Below, in pieces: positions 1 to 8,608 of a stretch of 64,000 nt of DNA (positions are counted from its first letter, which is position 1; every line of letters starts with the position of its first letter). The notes beneath the pieces are model-generated. The model did not search any database. It was given only the letters and a program-made list of their open reading frames with translations, and was not told where the DNA came from. A program made the position numbers and the translations under genes. The DNA comes from Paenibacillus sp. D2_2 (GTDB taxonomy: Bacteria > Bacillota > Bacilli > Paenibacillales > Paenibacillaceae), in contig NZ_CP133605.1 in NCBI RefSeq assembly GCF_031199965.1, positions 1,210,501 through 1,274,500 of the forward strand. The letters are read 5' to 3'.

Positions 1-2
1 AA

Positions 3-371
3 TACACGGACAAGCTCGGCGGAGATTCACATAAGTTCTGGAAGATGGTACTTGAAGGCTATACTGAATCGTATACGCAGGGTAAATACACGGACTATAA
101 CTACCGGGAGTATGTTGAAGCCGGACAGCATATGTATAAAATCACGGAAACGTCAACGATTACAATCGTCGTCAATTCGGGTAATGTACCGTTGTATACC
201 CATGCCAATATGCCGAACGGAAACTACTATATCAAAGTGTGGTTCGATAAAGTGGATATGACTAAGGGGGGCCATGCTTACAAAGATCTCAAGACTCTGC
301 AAGGCATCGAAGATCTGGATTCCATCAAGGTAACCGTGGTGGGCTCCATGTTTGATGATTTGAATAACTAG
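3..371 (+). CDS. 3' end of a hypothetical protein
   Basis: The reading frame is open from the left edge of the window, so only the C-terminal about 122 residues are present. The first in-window ATG is at 45, but the frame reads upstream of it without a stop. The tail is hydrophilic and rich in Tyr, Asp and Lys, with alternating polar and hydrophobic residues suggesting beta structure. I do not recognise a domain. The gene is followed at once by a strong terminator, so it ends its transcription unit. It sits just upstream of a polymorphic toxin module, so a toxin- or secretion-related role is possible, but nothing in the visible part shows it. Confidence 0.6.
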   Translation, partial: YTDKLGGDSHKFWKMVLEGYTESYTQGKYTDYNYREYVEAGQHMYKITETSTITIVVNSGNVPLYTHANMPNGNYYIKVWFDKVDMTKGGHAYKDLKTLQGIEDLDSIKVTVVGSMFDDLNN

Positions 372-381
372 AAGAACAACA

Positions 382-413
382 AGACCTGGGATTCAACATC
401 CCGGGTCTATTTC
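382..413 (+). terminator. Rho-independent terminator
   Basis: A GC-rich hairpin (AGACC-T-GGGAT paired with ATCCC-G-GGTCT around a five-base loop) is followed by TATTTCTT, ten bases after the stop codon of the preceding gene. Confidence 0.75.
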
Positions 414-526
414 TTGAAATTAGATTTAATCTGCGTATAACCATCACCTTTAAATCTACTTTCCTTTACATCTTATGAATCCAGCAAAATATGGAGTAAT
501 TAAAGGCGTACAGGAGGTGTCCTTCC

Positions 527-2123
527 ATTCAAAAGATAGATCTGGATCGACTCGACAATTTGGCTAGAGTAGTGGAGCATTTGCGACAGACGATGGAGCA
601 GGAAATTACCGGCATATCCAAGGATGTGAATCGTCTGCTCCAAAATACAGAAGCGAATTACTCGGAATATTATGTGCGCACGGCTATTCAAGAAGCGGTA
701 AGCCTGCTCGGGGAGATTGAAATGCTAGCTCGTCGATTGGATGATCAAATGTATGAAAAAGTAAGCGGCCTGAAATATGCTGTGAGTCAATATGCGCTGA
801 TAGACAAGCAAGTGGAAAAATTGGCTCCAGACTTCTTCGTCTTTGTTCGATCATAAATCTCCGTTTCTTGTCGCACAGTGGTCAGATATCACAGGAAATA
901 GCTTGTATGGACCTACGAAGTCCACAGCTTCAGAGTCACGTGTGTTCCCCAATATTTTCGAACAACTTGAGGCGTTTCAGCGCCAAGGAATTATTGATCG
1001 TTTATCTACAATGATGGGAGATGAGCGGTACCAGGCTTGGTCGATGGCGAGTGATGATCAGATCATAGCGATTATTATGGAGATTCAAGCACAAATTGAA
1101 GCAAACAGCCCGCCAATACAATTACCAGACGGAACACCCATTGATCCGTATAACTGCCAGAATGACACAACATTGAAATACTTTCAGGAGCATATCCAGA
1201 ATGACCAAATGGTAAATCCAACGCTGGAATATATGGTTTGGACACAAAATACTTACGGCAAGACGGAATGGCGTAAAAACGTCGAGATGGCAGATTCGGT
1301 AGTACGTGGCTTCGGGACATTGGTGATCAAAGAGGTGGTTATGGATGTGGTAGGCACGATGCAGTTTGTGTTCCGATTTGCGATGGATCCAGAGAATACA
1401 ACACAGGAAGTTGTGAATGCGGCTAATTATCTGATTCAAAATCCAGAAGTAGTATGGGAAGCAGTGAAAAAGCTCTATAAGGATTTTAACCAGGGGTCAC
1501 CGGAACATAAAGCAGAAATGCTAGGAATTGTCTCCTCCTTTTTGTACCAGGGATGAAGGTTACTAAGCTGGAGAAGTCGGCGCGATAGGTGCAATGGCCA
1601 AAGCAGCAAATAAGCTGGATTATCCGAAAAATATAGGCCGACTACCATCCGGAACGATGCCCTTTTATTTTACGAAGACCTCAGAAGGAACATGGACAAG
1701 GGTACCGAATATAGGAAAGATAGATTTCGGTGAAGGAAAACTTGTGTCACCTAAGGGAGAAATTTCAGTAGGTAAACCTTCGGAGGCATTAAAGCCGGGG
1801 CTAAGGGGATGGGAAATGGTGTTAGTCGTGATACCATTATTAACTCAGCAACAGGGGTTAAAAAAGGCGGAGAGACTGTTGTAGGACATGCTCTACAAAA
1901 ACATGCAGGAAGAAATCCTGATATTTGGGGTAAAGTCAAGGGCGGATCAGAGCAAGTTAATCAGACAGCACAAAAGCATTTGGAGGAAATTATTGATGCC
2001 CCGGGAGATTTCGTTAAAGTTACAAACGATAGGGGAATTACATTCCTAGAAAAGAAATTACCTGATGGTCGGGGAGTAAGGCTTAATCAAGACGGAACAT
2101 TTAAGGGCTTTATTGACAAATAA
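527..2123 (+). pseudogene. WXG/LXG-like polymorphic toxin, frame broken at several points
   Basis: Four fragments in successive frames read as one toxin. The first (527-856) is a helical WXG100-like export domain that aligns with the start of the intact toxin at 48795 (QKxxxxRLxxLAxxxxxL...). The second (to 1556) is a helical linker. The third (to about 1800) and fourth (to 2123) form a C-terminal toxin domain with GHALQKHAGR and GRGVRLNQDGTFKGFI motifs. Similar tails end other Gram-positive and CdiA-like toxins and are probably nucleases, but I cannot name the family. Breaks lie near 840, 1551, 1567 and 1797-1800; adding G residues to short G runs rejoins at least the last three. No ATG fits the start. 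ATT at 527 lies nine bases after AGGAGG (512-517) and matches the paralogue's start. The downstream gene is the candidate immunity gene. Confidence 0.7.
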
Positions 2124-2137
2124 AAGGTGGGGATGGT

Positions 2138-2653
2138 TTGGAAAAATTTGAAATTATACTAGAGGACTTCCGAAAAGATGAGCTAGACAAGTTAATTTCT
2201 GATGAACTTAAAATTAACTCATCAGAAGTTAAGTCCTCCCATTTCTTTGACAACAATAGTGGAGCAGATATTGAATTTCATCAAATCAAAAGTTTCAAGG
2301 ATGTGCTTTCACCGATTGGAACGGGAAATGTGTTTCTGAACCATATGGAAATAGGATGTAGCTTAAAAGATGTGATGATGATATTTTCCTTTGATAAAGA
2401 ATTTGGGGATATCACATTTAATTTTTCAGAGAATGAGCTATACGAGGGCAAAAGTTCTGATGTAAGGCTGAAAGCCAAAAAAATATTAGAATCTCTAGTA
2501 GGTCTAAAAGAGAAATTCGATATTCCAAAAATCAGAATCGGTTTTGAGCCTGCATCTGACGATGACACTTGTCTAGTGGAAATTGGTCAGGAAGCAGTTG
2601 AATTAGAGAGTGCCGTAGAACTTATAGTACCCCAAACCTTAAGGGGCACATAG
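2138..2653 (+). CDS. candidate immunity protein for the upstream toxin
   Basis: This is an acidic 171-residue protein with no signal peptide or membrane segment. It starts at TTG 2138, preceded by AAGGTGGGGAT; the nearby ATG at 2133 gives only a nine-codon frame. It begins 14 bases after the toxin stop codon, the usual place for the cognate immunity gene of a polymorphic toxin, so that role is inferred from position. I recognise no Imm family. Base composition is more AT-rich than in the neighbouring housekeeping genes, as is common for toxin-immunity cassettes. It is followed by a hairpin that resembles the one after the 52-kb toxin module. Confidence 0.7.
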   Translation: MEKFEIILEDFRKDELDKLISDELKINSSEVKSSHFFDNNSGADIEFHQIKSFKDVLSPIGTGNVFLNHMEIGCSLKDVMMIFSFDKEFGDITFNFSENELYEGKSSDVRLKAKKILESLVGLKEKFDIPKIRIGFEPASDDDTCLVEIGQEAVELESAVELIVPQTLRGT

Positions 2654-2715
2654 TACCAATTGTAATACCCATATAAAGATTTCCCCATTTTATTCGTACG
2701 CACATCGATGTTGAG

Positions 2716-2760
2716 CAGGTCGATTATGGTCAGATACCACCATTATTGACCTGTTTTTGT
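2716..2760 (+). terminator. terminator hairpin of the toxin module
   Basis: A long stem (CAGGTCGATTATGG at 2716-2729 against CCATTATTGACCTG at 2740-2753) is followed by TTTTTGTT. A very similar hairpin with the same CAGGTC/GACCTG arms lies at 52033-52074, also in a toxin-immunity region. Confidence 0.7.
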
Positions 2761-2989
2761 TATTTCGTGTTTTCTTAGTTTTTTTATAAATAGACACAAC
2801 TTCTTAAATAATTGGCCGGATGGATATAGTGTTGGGGGACTAGACTACGTAAAACAAAAGACCGAAAGGGGAGACATTTTAGATCGATTGCGATCATGGC
2901 TTTTCTGCACGTACCCAAATCAATCGCAAAAAACTGTCCCTTTTACTGCTCCTGAAGTGTTATACGTAGGTAGAGAGGAGGAAGGCTTG

Positions 2990-3562
2990 ATGGAGTTTGT
3001 TGAGGAATGCGTGAAGCAAGTCAAAGCGGGCGAAGTGAACAAGTATGTACATATTGTCGAGGCGTTCCAGGCTCCGATTTACCGGTATTGTAGTCGTATG
3101 TTAGGGAACCGGCAGGAGGCGGAGGATGCCGTACAGGACATTCTAGTTAAAGCCTATGAAAAAATAGATAAGTACGATCCGACGGGCAGCTTCTCATCCT
3201 GGCTATACAAGATTGCGCACTACCATTGTCTGAATCTGCTTCGTAAACGCAGCATACAGCGTAAATTCCAGAGCTGGTTCCACCAAGAGGCGATGGCGGA
3301 AAGTGCGGAGCAGACGATGACAAACCGATTATTTGGAGAGCCATTGGCATCTGCCATTACAGCGATAAGCGCGGACGAGCGAAGTTTGTTAATATTACGT
3401 GTGCTTGAAGAGAAGTCTTTTGCCGAGATTGGAGAAATTTCCGGAAAAAGTACGGAAGCGGTGAAGAAGAAGTACGGGCGCCTCAAGCTGAAGCTGCAGA
3501 AACTAATGGATCAGAAGGAGGGAGCAGGTTATGCGAAAAGCCAAAGCTACACTTCAAGATGA
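2990..3562 (+). CDS. RNA polymerase sigma factor, ECF type
   Basis: A 190-residue sigma-70 family ECF factor. Region 2 (about residues 25-95) shows the conserved AEDAVQDILVKAY and FSSWLYKIAHYHCLNLLRKR pattern used for core binding and -10 melting. Region 4 (about 120-185) has LLILRVLEEKSFAEIGEISG followed by a KK-rich recognition helix. The frame is open back to 2888, but ATG 2990 has a GAGAGGAGG site at the right distance and gives the normal family start. The following anti-sigma gene begins at 3531, inside this gene's 3' end, so the two are translationally coupled. The pair should form a cell-envelope stress switch, with its own promoter probably in 2760-2980. Confidence 0.88.
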   Translation: MEFVEECVKQVKAGEVNKYVHIVEAFQAPIYRYCSRMLGNRQEAEDAVQDILVKAYEKIDKYDPTGSFSSWLYKIAHYHCLNLLRKRSIQRKFQSWFHQEAMAESAEQTMTNRLFGEPLASAITAISADERSLLILRVLEEKSFAEIGEISGKSTEAVKKKYGRLKLKLQKLMDQKEGAGYAKSQSYTSR

Positions 3563-4533
3563 TCAGATCAGGGAGCTTCTCATTAATAAGGAGCTGGATG
3601 ACATTGATGTGCGATTGAGCGTGATGAACCGGGTTCGGGAAATTCACGAGCGGGGCAGTAGCGGAAAAGGGTTCGACACCGGACCGGTGTCATTGTTACG
3701 ATTGCCTGTCTCATTCTGGTATTGTCCTCCATAACAGGCTATGCGGCTTCTAGGTACGTGCAAATTTTGAATTCAAAAGGTCAGGTCATCGTGGAAACGA
3801 AGGAAATTATAGAAGATAAGTATACTCCACATGCCAAAACACTCGATAAGCTGCTGTCTGCATACAGAGAGCGTGTCCAGGCCCAACTTAAACCCGGGGA
3901 ACTGGTGGCTTACTACGTCCATGACGATACAATTAATGCCTACAACCGAGCTAATAAGGTTAAAACTGAGTTTAAACCGGTGGTGTACAGCAGTTTTGCG
4001 GAATTGAAGAAGCAGCTTGAAATCACATCTGGACCAATGCTGGATGAGCCCAAGTATTTGCCTAAAGGGTACTCTTTTACAGAAGGGAATGTATTTGTTA
4101 GTGTGACGGAAGGCGAGGCTAGCTTGGCAAATCTGCATAAGTTAGAACCGGAGTTTATCCAAATGGCTGAATCCTCAACTAGTGGTGCTAAATTATTCAT
4201 CAAGCCGTTGTCCTGGAGTAAAGCGGGAAGTGCAAAGGCGGTCTATAGCAATGGGAAAGATACGATCAATGTCATTGCTTATGAACGGAAGAAGATCCGT
4301 CCCCGGTAGTAACGCAGCATCCCAAGGGCGTATCGATCGAGAAGCTGACGGCAGGCGGTCAGGAGATGGTTCTTATGGAGGTAGAAACAGCCGAGGCAGA
4401 TACTGTTTACTACAAACACAAATTGGAGTGGCTTGATGAAGAGGCGGGGATTTATTATTCCATATTCGATAACCCGGATAGTACTCTGTCCAAGTCCGAA
4501 TTTATTCGCTTTGCGGGCAGCATGGTGAAATAA
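3531..4533 (+). pseudogene. anti-sigma factor with C-terminal DUF4367-like domain, two frameshifts
   Basis: Three frames join into one membrane protein of about 334 residues. A short cytoplasmic N-terminus (RKAKATLQDDQIRELL...) is followed by one membrane helix (VIVTIACLILVLSSITGY) and an extracytoplasmic domain with the LPKGYSFTEG and KPLSWSKAGSAKAVYS motifs typical of DUF4367-like domains. Breaks lie at the GG pairs at 3686-3687 and 4305-4306. Adding one G to each gives an uninterrupted frame to the TAA at 4531. It overlaps the 3' end of the sigma-factor gene by 32 bases. Role inferred: a membrane anchor that holds the sigma factor inactive. The secreted paralogue at 4807 shares the C-terminal domain. 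Confidence 0.75.
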
Positions 4534-4548
4534 CTTCACTTTATAATG

Positions 4549-4726
4549 CAAGTTTAAAAAGTCTGACTTTCAGCACCGAGAAGGTTGGATGAAGCTAGGG
4601 ACTGAGGAGTGGAGCGTACGTAGTGGGTACGTGAACACCGGAAGGCCCGGCTGAATTCAAGATTCGATGCCGATTAAGCTAGCAGTATTGCTTCGTGATC
4701 AAAGGGGGACTTTTTAAACAACCTCT
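4549..4726 (+). repeat. MITE-like interspersed repeat, copy 1
   Basis: This 178-bp element carries perfect 12-bp terminal inverted repeats (GTTTAAAAAGTC at 4552-4563 and GACTTTTTAAAC at 4708-4719). Inside it are a GTACGT...ACGTG near-palindrome and a CGGC...GCCG hairpin around TGAATTCAAGATTCGAT. Further copies lie at 14722, 22122 and 37495. There is no coding potential. Confidence 0.85.
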
Positions 4727-4806
4727 TATATGTCCCTTTTCTAGAGGCTAGGGGGTTATATAAGTAAACAAAACCACATGCCTACTTGGCGAAAGGAGAT
4801 TCATCC

Positions 4807-5583
4807 ATGAACCTTACGAAGAAAATGATCATTGCTACTACAAGCATTCTGCTAGTGCTAGGATCAGCAAGCGGATTTGCCGCAGAGGCAGGCGCTGCAC
4901 CACAGAAAGAGACGAAGACACAGGCGATATCAAGCAAGAGCAATCTAGAACGTCAGAAAAAAGAGGCTATGGGCATCCAGTCCAAAGAGAAGAAGCCAGG
5001 CGATTTAACTGTATTATATAATGGGACTGACAATTCGCTGTCTTTTAATTACCTCTCTATAACCAGTTCAGATTATGACGAATATACAAAGCTGTTGAAT
5101 AAACACAAAGCGCCGAAGTTAACTCAGCCGGGATGGCTTCCGGAAGGGTATGCCTTTAAGTCAGGTGAAATCGTGCCTCCATACTATTTTTCCTTTAGTC
5201 AGCCATATCAAAAGATGCTAAAGGAACTCAAAGTGGAAGCGAAAGGAAAAACATATTACACTAAAAAGCTAAATTGGAGCGAAGCAGGGGAAGCGGCGCT
5301 TGTCTTCTCCAAAGACTCTGACGTGATTCGCATTAGTGCCAAAAGAATACATCCGCTTATTACTGAAGTCACACGAGTAGCAGGTAAGGGCGAGAAGCTT
5401 GAAAAGGTGAGCATAGGCGGCATCGAAGCTTTATACCTTACGAACTCCAACGCTGTTTATTCAACTAATCTGACATGGGAGGATGCGGAAAACAATCTGG
5501 AGTACACGATTTCCACCTATAAGAAAAGTCCTCTGACGAAAGAAGATCTCGTATCGATTGCGGAAAGCATCATGCAGGAATGA
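4807..5583 (+). CDS. secreted DUF4367-like protein
   Basis: A 258-residue exported protein with an N-terminal signal peptide (KKMIIATTSILLVLGSASGFA, cleavage probably near AEA-GA). A basic, Gln/Lys-rich linker follows, then a C-terminal domain with LPEGYAFKSGE, KKLNWSEAGEAALVFSKD and GIEALYL, the same arrangement as the C-terminal half of the anti-sigma gene just upstream. The start chosen is ATG 4807 with AAAGGAG eight bases upstream; the in-frame codon at 4786 has no such site. It is separated from the sigma/anti-sigma pair by repeat copy 1 and followed by its own terminator. It may be a regulon member or a soluble partner of the anti-sigma sensor domain. Confidence 0.8.
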   Translation: MNLTKKMIIATTSILLVLGSASGFAAEAGAAPQKETKTQAISSKSNLERQKKEAMGIQSKEKKPGDLTVLYNGTDNSLSFNYLSITSSDYDEYTKLLNKHKAPKLTQPGWLPEGYAFKSGEIVPPYYFSFSQPYQKMLKELKVEAKGKTYYTKKLNWSEAGEAALVFSKDSDVIRISAKRIHPLITEVTRVAGKGEKLEKVSIGGIEALYLTNSNAVYSTNLTWEDAENNLEYTISTYKKSPLTKEDLVSIAESIMQE

Positions 5584-5609
5584 TATGCTAGAACGATAAC
5601 CAATTCAAG

Positions 5610-5636
5610 AGTCTGCCTATGGCAGGCTTTTTTGTT
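5610..5636 (+). terminator. Rho-independent terminator
   Basis: AGTCTGCC-TAT-GGCAGGCT hairpin followed by TTTTTTG, 27 bases after the preceding stop codon and just before the converging gene. Confidence 0.85.
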
Positions 5637-5676
5637 TTGATAACACTGGAAAAATACGCTATTGATAAGTGTTGGT

Positions 5677-7038
5677 TCAGTCAGCAAAATACATCGGAAC
5701 AAATGTATCTGAGCTGTTCATATCCGCTTTCCAAATAGCCCCTATTGAGTGAGCAACCGTATAGAAATAAATGATTTTTGCTTTTGGGTCGACAAGGGTT
5801 AAATAAGGGCCTTGAAACATTTCATAACGTCCAACATTTCCTATATAGTATGTGTTATTTATTGCGTTATCTATTTGTGCAAAGGTAGGGTCGTTCAGAC
5901 TTGTTCCTTTTAAGTTTCCTCTATCCGCAGTGTCTATATTGTCTTTCAAGGAGTCCATTCCTTGCTTCATTTGAGATTTTAGCCATATCAGTGTTTCATT
6001 GACAGATGTACTATTATTCATTTTGGTAGGATCATCAATCCAAACAATAGGGTTATAAGCTAAACCCTTAGCAGCGTTATTGTCGGCAATAGCATTAAGA
6101 TATTTGTCGGTAGTTTGCGTTTCGGCGGGCAGATACCCTACGGCTTTATTTAGGCTAGCACTAATAAAACTTAGCGGTACATAAGTATGTCCATGATCCA
6201 TCATAGGAGCTACATCAAGTGATACGGTTTTGCCGTTTACAGTTGCTTCGGTAAGACCTATTTTCATTATGATTTCTTTGTTTACATCCTTAATTCTAAT
6301 CGTTTGTGTTGCGCCATTCCATCGAACATCCGCTCCAAAAGCTTCCGCAGCAGCACGAATGGGTACAAGCGAACGTTTATTTCTTATAATCACCTTCGTG
6401 TCAGTAAACTCACCGTTTATCATAAGTAGGCTTTCACCTGAAACAGCATCTTTTTCTCCGTTCGCGAACGAATATGCCATATTATTGGTAAGACCATTGT
6501 TATCTGTCATTGCTCTTGCCTGATACGTAGGATCAGAGACATTTATAATGGGTACAACTTTTATCGTTTTTACGATAGAGTCAATATTCGCCTGCATGAT
6601 TTGATAATCGGATTTCGTAGCTTTTGTGGACTGATCGTCAGTTGGGAGCTTTATAGCGTAGACGTAAGCGTCACTTCGTAATACTAATCGCCCATCGGTG
6701 GGGGTATCGAAATCCCCCTGCGGAGCCTTATTGCCGGAATACCTGATTATGGTGAATAATACACCTACTCCTGCCCCATCCTCAGCCTTTTTATTTGTAA
6801 AAGAAGTAACTAGATGAGAGTCATCAGAATAATTGCTGTGTACCCTGTACTGTCCTTTCCAGCTTACAGGTAATGTTAATGTATAACCCATCATGCTATT
6901 CGTGTAGGTAATTCCGGTCGTACCCGAAACAATGCTTTCCGCTTTGGCGTCTCTGGTCTGCGTGAATGTAACCACAGAAATAACAATTGTAGAAATAAGC
7001 AACGCCAATACCATTCGACCAAAATGAACTCTTCTCAT
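5677..7038 (-). CDS. exported protein with copper amine oxidase N-terminal (stalk) domain
   Basis: About 453 residues. The start chosen is ATG 7038 (MRRVHFG...), which has GGGAGG a few bases upstream; an in-frame codon at 7053 lies on the far side of that site. A signal peptide (MVLALLISTIVISVVTF) is followed by a beta-rich region. A copper-amine-oxidase N-like stalk domain then occupies about residues 215-320 (LVPIRAAAEAFGADVRWNG, TYVPLSFISASL). The C-terminal 140 residues are unassigned. In Paenibacillus such stalk domains are common non-enzymatic modules of secreted proteins; no amine oxidase catalytic domain is present. It converges on the gene at 4807 and lies 31 bases after the LD-carboxypeptidase gene, so the two may be co-transcribed. 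Confidence 0.82.
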   Translation of the reverse strand: MRRVHFGRMVLALLISTIVISVVTFTQTRDAKAESIVSGTTGITYTNSMMGYTLTLPVSWKGQYRVHSNYSDDSHLVTSFTNKKAEDGAGVGVLFTIIRYSGNKAPQGDFDTPTDGRLVLRSDAYVYAIKLPTDDQSTKATKSDYQIMQANIDSIVKTIKVVPIINVSDPTYQARAMTDNNGLTNNMAYSFANGEKDAVSGESLLMINGEFTDTKVIIRNKRSLVPIRAAAEAFGADVRWNGATQTIRIKDVNKEIIMKIGLTEATVNGKTVSLDVAPMMDHGHTYVPLSFISASLNKAVGYLPAETQTTDKYLNAIADNNAAKGLAYNPIVWIDDPTKMNNSTSVNETLIWLKSQMKQGMDSLKDNIDTADRGNLKGTSLNDPTFAQIDNAINNTYYIGNVGRYEMFQGPYLTLVDPKAKIIYFYTVAHSIGAIWKADMNSSDTFVPMYFAD

Positions 7039-7069
7039 ATAATTTCCTCCCACTATTGCTTACGCAACT

Positions 7070-7993
7070 TTATACGCTGACGGTAGGCTCAACCACAGTT
7101 ATTAAACTATTGAATGAATCGAGATTAACCGTTGCTCCAATTGGCAATGCCGCTTTATAAACACCATGTCCTGTGGCTAGATTGGTTATTAGTGGCTTAC
7201 CGAGAGGGACAATGAATTCGTTAATTATATCCTCATAGGATTTACCGTAAGCCGCCTGGCAGCCCGTGCATTCTCCCATAATAATGCCGATGCAATCATT
7301 TAATTTTCCGGCCAAGTTCAAATGATTCAAGTATCTGTAGACTTTATTGGTAGGTTCATGAGTTTCTTCAAGGACGATAATTTTATCCCGTGTATCGATT
7401 TCGAAGGGGGTGCCCAATGTATCCACAAAAGATGTTAGATTTCCGCCGACTAGCGGCCCTGTAACGTTTCCCGGTACCCGGCTAATCAGCGGAACTCCCG
7501 GCGGATTTAAGATCGGTCTGGTTAATGAGTAAAGAGACGTCGTAGAGAAAAATTGGTCGAAATTATAGTCAGGTGTATTGGATTTGAAGTCAATGAGCAG
7601 CAGACTATGGAATGTTATTAAGTCTACAAGTTCATACAGTACATTTAACAATACCGTTATGTCACTATAACCTGTAATGATTTTAGGATTGTTCTGTATC
7701 ACATTATAATCCAGGTACGGAAGAATTCCGGCCACTCCTGTACCGCCTCTGGTGGGCAGTATCATTTTGACTTGCTCGTTCTGAAACATCATCATCAAAT
7801 CGGAGGCTCGCTGCTCGTCTGTACCAGCTAGAAACCCATCTTGCGCGTATACAAATTGACCCAATAGGACATTAAGCCCCATTGCCTTCAAATATTCGAT
7901 CCGTTCATCGATGATGTTTGCGGCTAACGGACTGCCTAAGGTAACGATCCCCACGGTATCGCCCCTCTGTAATATTGGCGGACGTATCGGCAT
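7070..7993 (-). CDS. LD-carboxypeptidase, S66 (LdcA/MccF) family
   Basis: A 307-residue cytoplasmic serine peptidase of family S66, which removes terminal D-amino acids from murein peptides or, in MccF, hydrolyses microcin C-like conjugates. Visible family features are RGDTVGIVTLGSP at the start, PTRGGTGVAGILPYLDY, the nucleophile serine in ITGYSD, the second-domain glutamate in IIVLEETHEP, and the histidine in ATGHGVYKAALPIG. ATG 7993 is preferred because it gives the family N-terminus (MPIRPPILQRGD); the frame extends to 8029 without support. Whether it acts in peptidoglycan recycling or antibiotic self-protection cannot be told from sequence. Confidence 0.88.
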   Translation of the reverse strand: MPIRPPILQRGDTVGIVTLGSPLAANIIDERIEYLKAMGLNVLLGQFVYAQDGFLAGTDEQRASDLMMMFQNEQVKMILPTRGGTGVAGILPYLDYNVIQNNPKIITGYSDITVLLNVLYELVDLITFHSLLLIDFKSNTPDYNFDQFFSTTSLYSLTRPILNPPGVPLISRVPGNVTGPLVGGNLTSFVDTLGTPFEIDTRDKIIVLEETHEPTNKVYRYLNHLNLAGKLNDCIGIIMGECTGCQAAYGKSYEDIINEFIVPLGKPLITNLATGHGVYKAALPIGATVNLDSFNSLITVVEPTVSV

Positions 7994-8139
7994 ATGCTCA
8001 TCTTCCTCTCCTGAAAATAGAAGAGCCAACGTGAAACCATATCTTTAGATTATATTGGCAAAGGCGGCTTGATAACACGGAACATATGTTCTATAATTTA
8101 TATGTGATTTGAGAATTATGGAATAAGGGGATGTTAGCT

Positions 8140-8490
8140 TTGATAAATCGAATTTCCACACCTTACAGTTATTCATCCGCAGTAGTGGCCGGGGAGTACA
8201 TATTTTTAGGGTTACATAGAGGGTTCGGTGAGACGTTCACTCAGCAGATTCATGACACCTTTGAACATTTGAAGGAGACACTACTACAATGCAATGCATC
8301 ATTAGATAGTGTCGTGAAGGTTAATGTGTATCTAAAGAACATAAAGGATTTACCCGAAATGGAAAAGGTATTTTGTGACTACTTTGAAACAGATCGATTT
8401 CCAGCCAGAATGACCTCAACGACGGAGTTTATTGATTCGGATTGCCTGATGATGATTGATGGAGTAGCTTATCTTCCAAACCCACAATAA
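8140..8490 (+). CDS. RidA/YjgF/YER057c family protein
   Basis: A single-domain protein of 116 residues. RidA-type proteins are trimeric and the best known deaminate reactive enamine/imine intermediates; this sequence belongs to the broader family. Family marks are VAGEYIFLGLHRG near the start, VVKVNVYLKNIKDLPEMEKVFCDYF in the middle, and PARMTSTTEFID, which keeps the conserved arginine. The C-terminal glutamate seen in canonical RidA is not obvious, so the substrate may differ. ATG 8131 abuts the AAGGGG site with no spacer, so the in-frame TTG at 8140, nine bases from it, is the more likely start. A terminator follows directly. Confidence 0.82.
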   Translation: MINRISTPYSYSSAVVAGEYIFLGLHRGFGETFTQQIHDTFEHLKETLLQCNASLDSVVKVNVYLKNIKDLPEMEKVFCDYFETDRFPARMTSTTEFIDSDCLMMIDGVAYLPNPQ

Positions 8491-8500
8491 TTAAGCAAAA

Positions 8501-8543
8501 TGCCGAAAGGATCGTCTAATAGACTGTCTTTTCGGCACTTTTT
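8501..8543 (+). terminator. Rho-independent terminator
   Basis: TGCCGAAA and TTTCGGCA arms (8501 onward and up to 8537) with a mismatched inner stem, followed by CTTTTT. It closes the RidA-family gene. Confidence 0.8.
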
Positions 8544-8608
8544 ATAATCAATTCTAACGCCTAACATATTAAATCTTTGCACCTCATAACGGAAGCTTTA
8601 GGTTGACC

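Noticed and set aside
4640..4680. tRNA-like T-loop (ATTCAAGATTCGATGCC) in the interspersed repeat
   Set aside because: No acceptor, D or anticodon arms can be drawn around it; it forms a simple hairpin instead.
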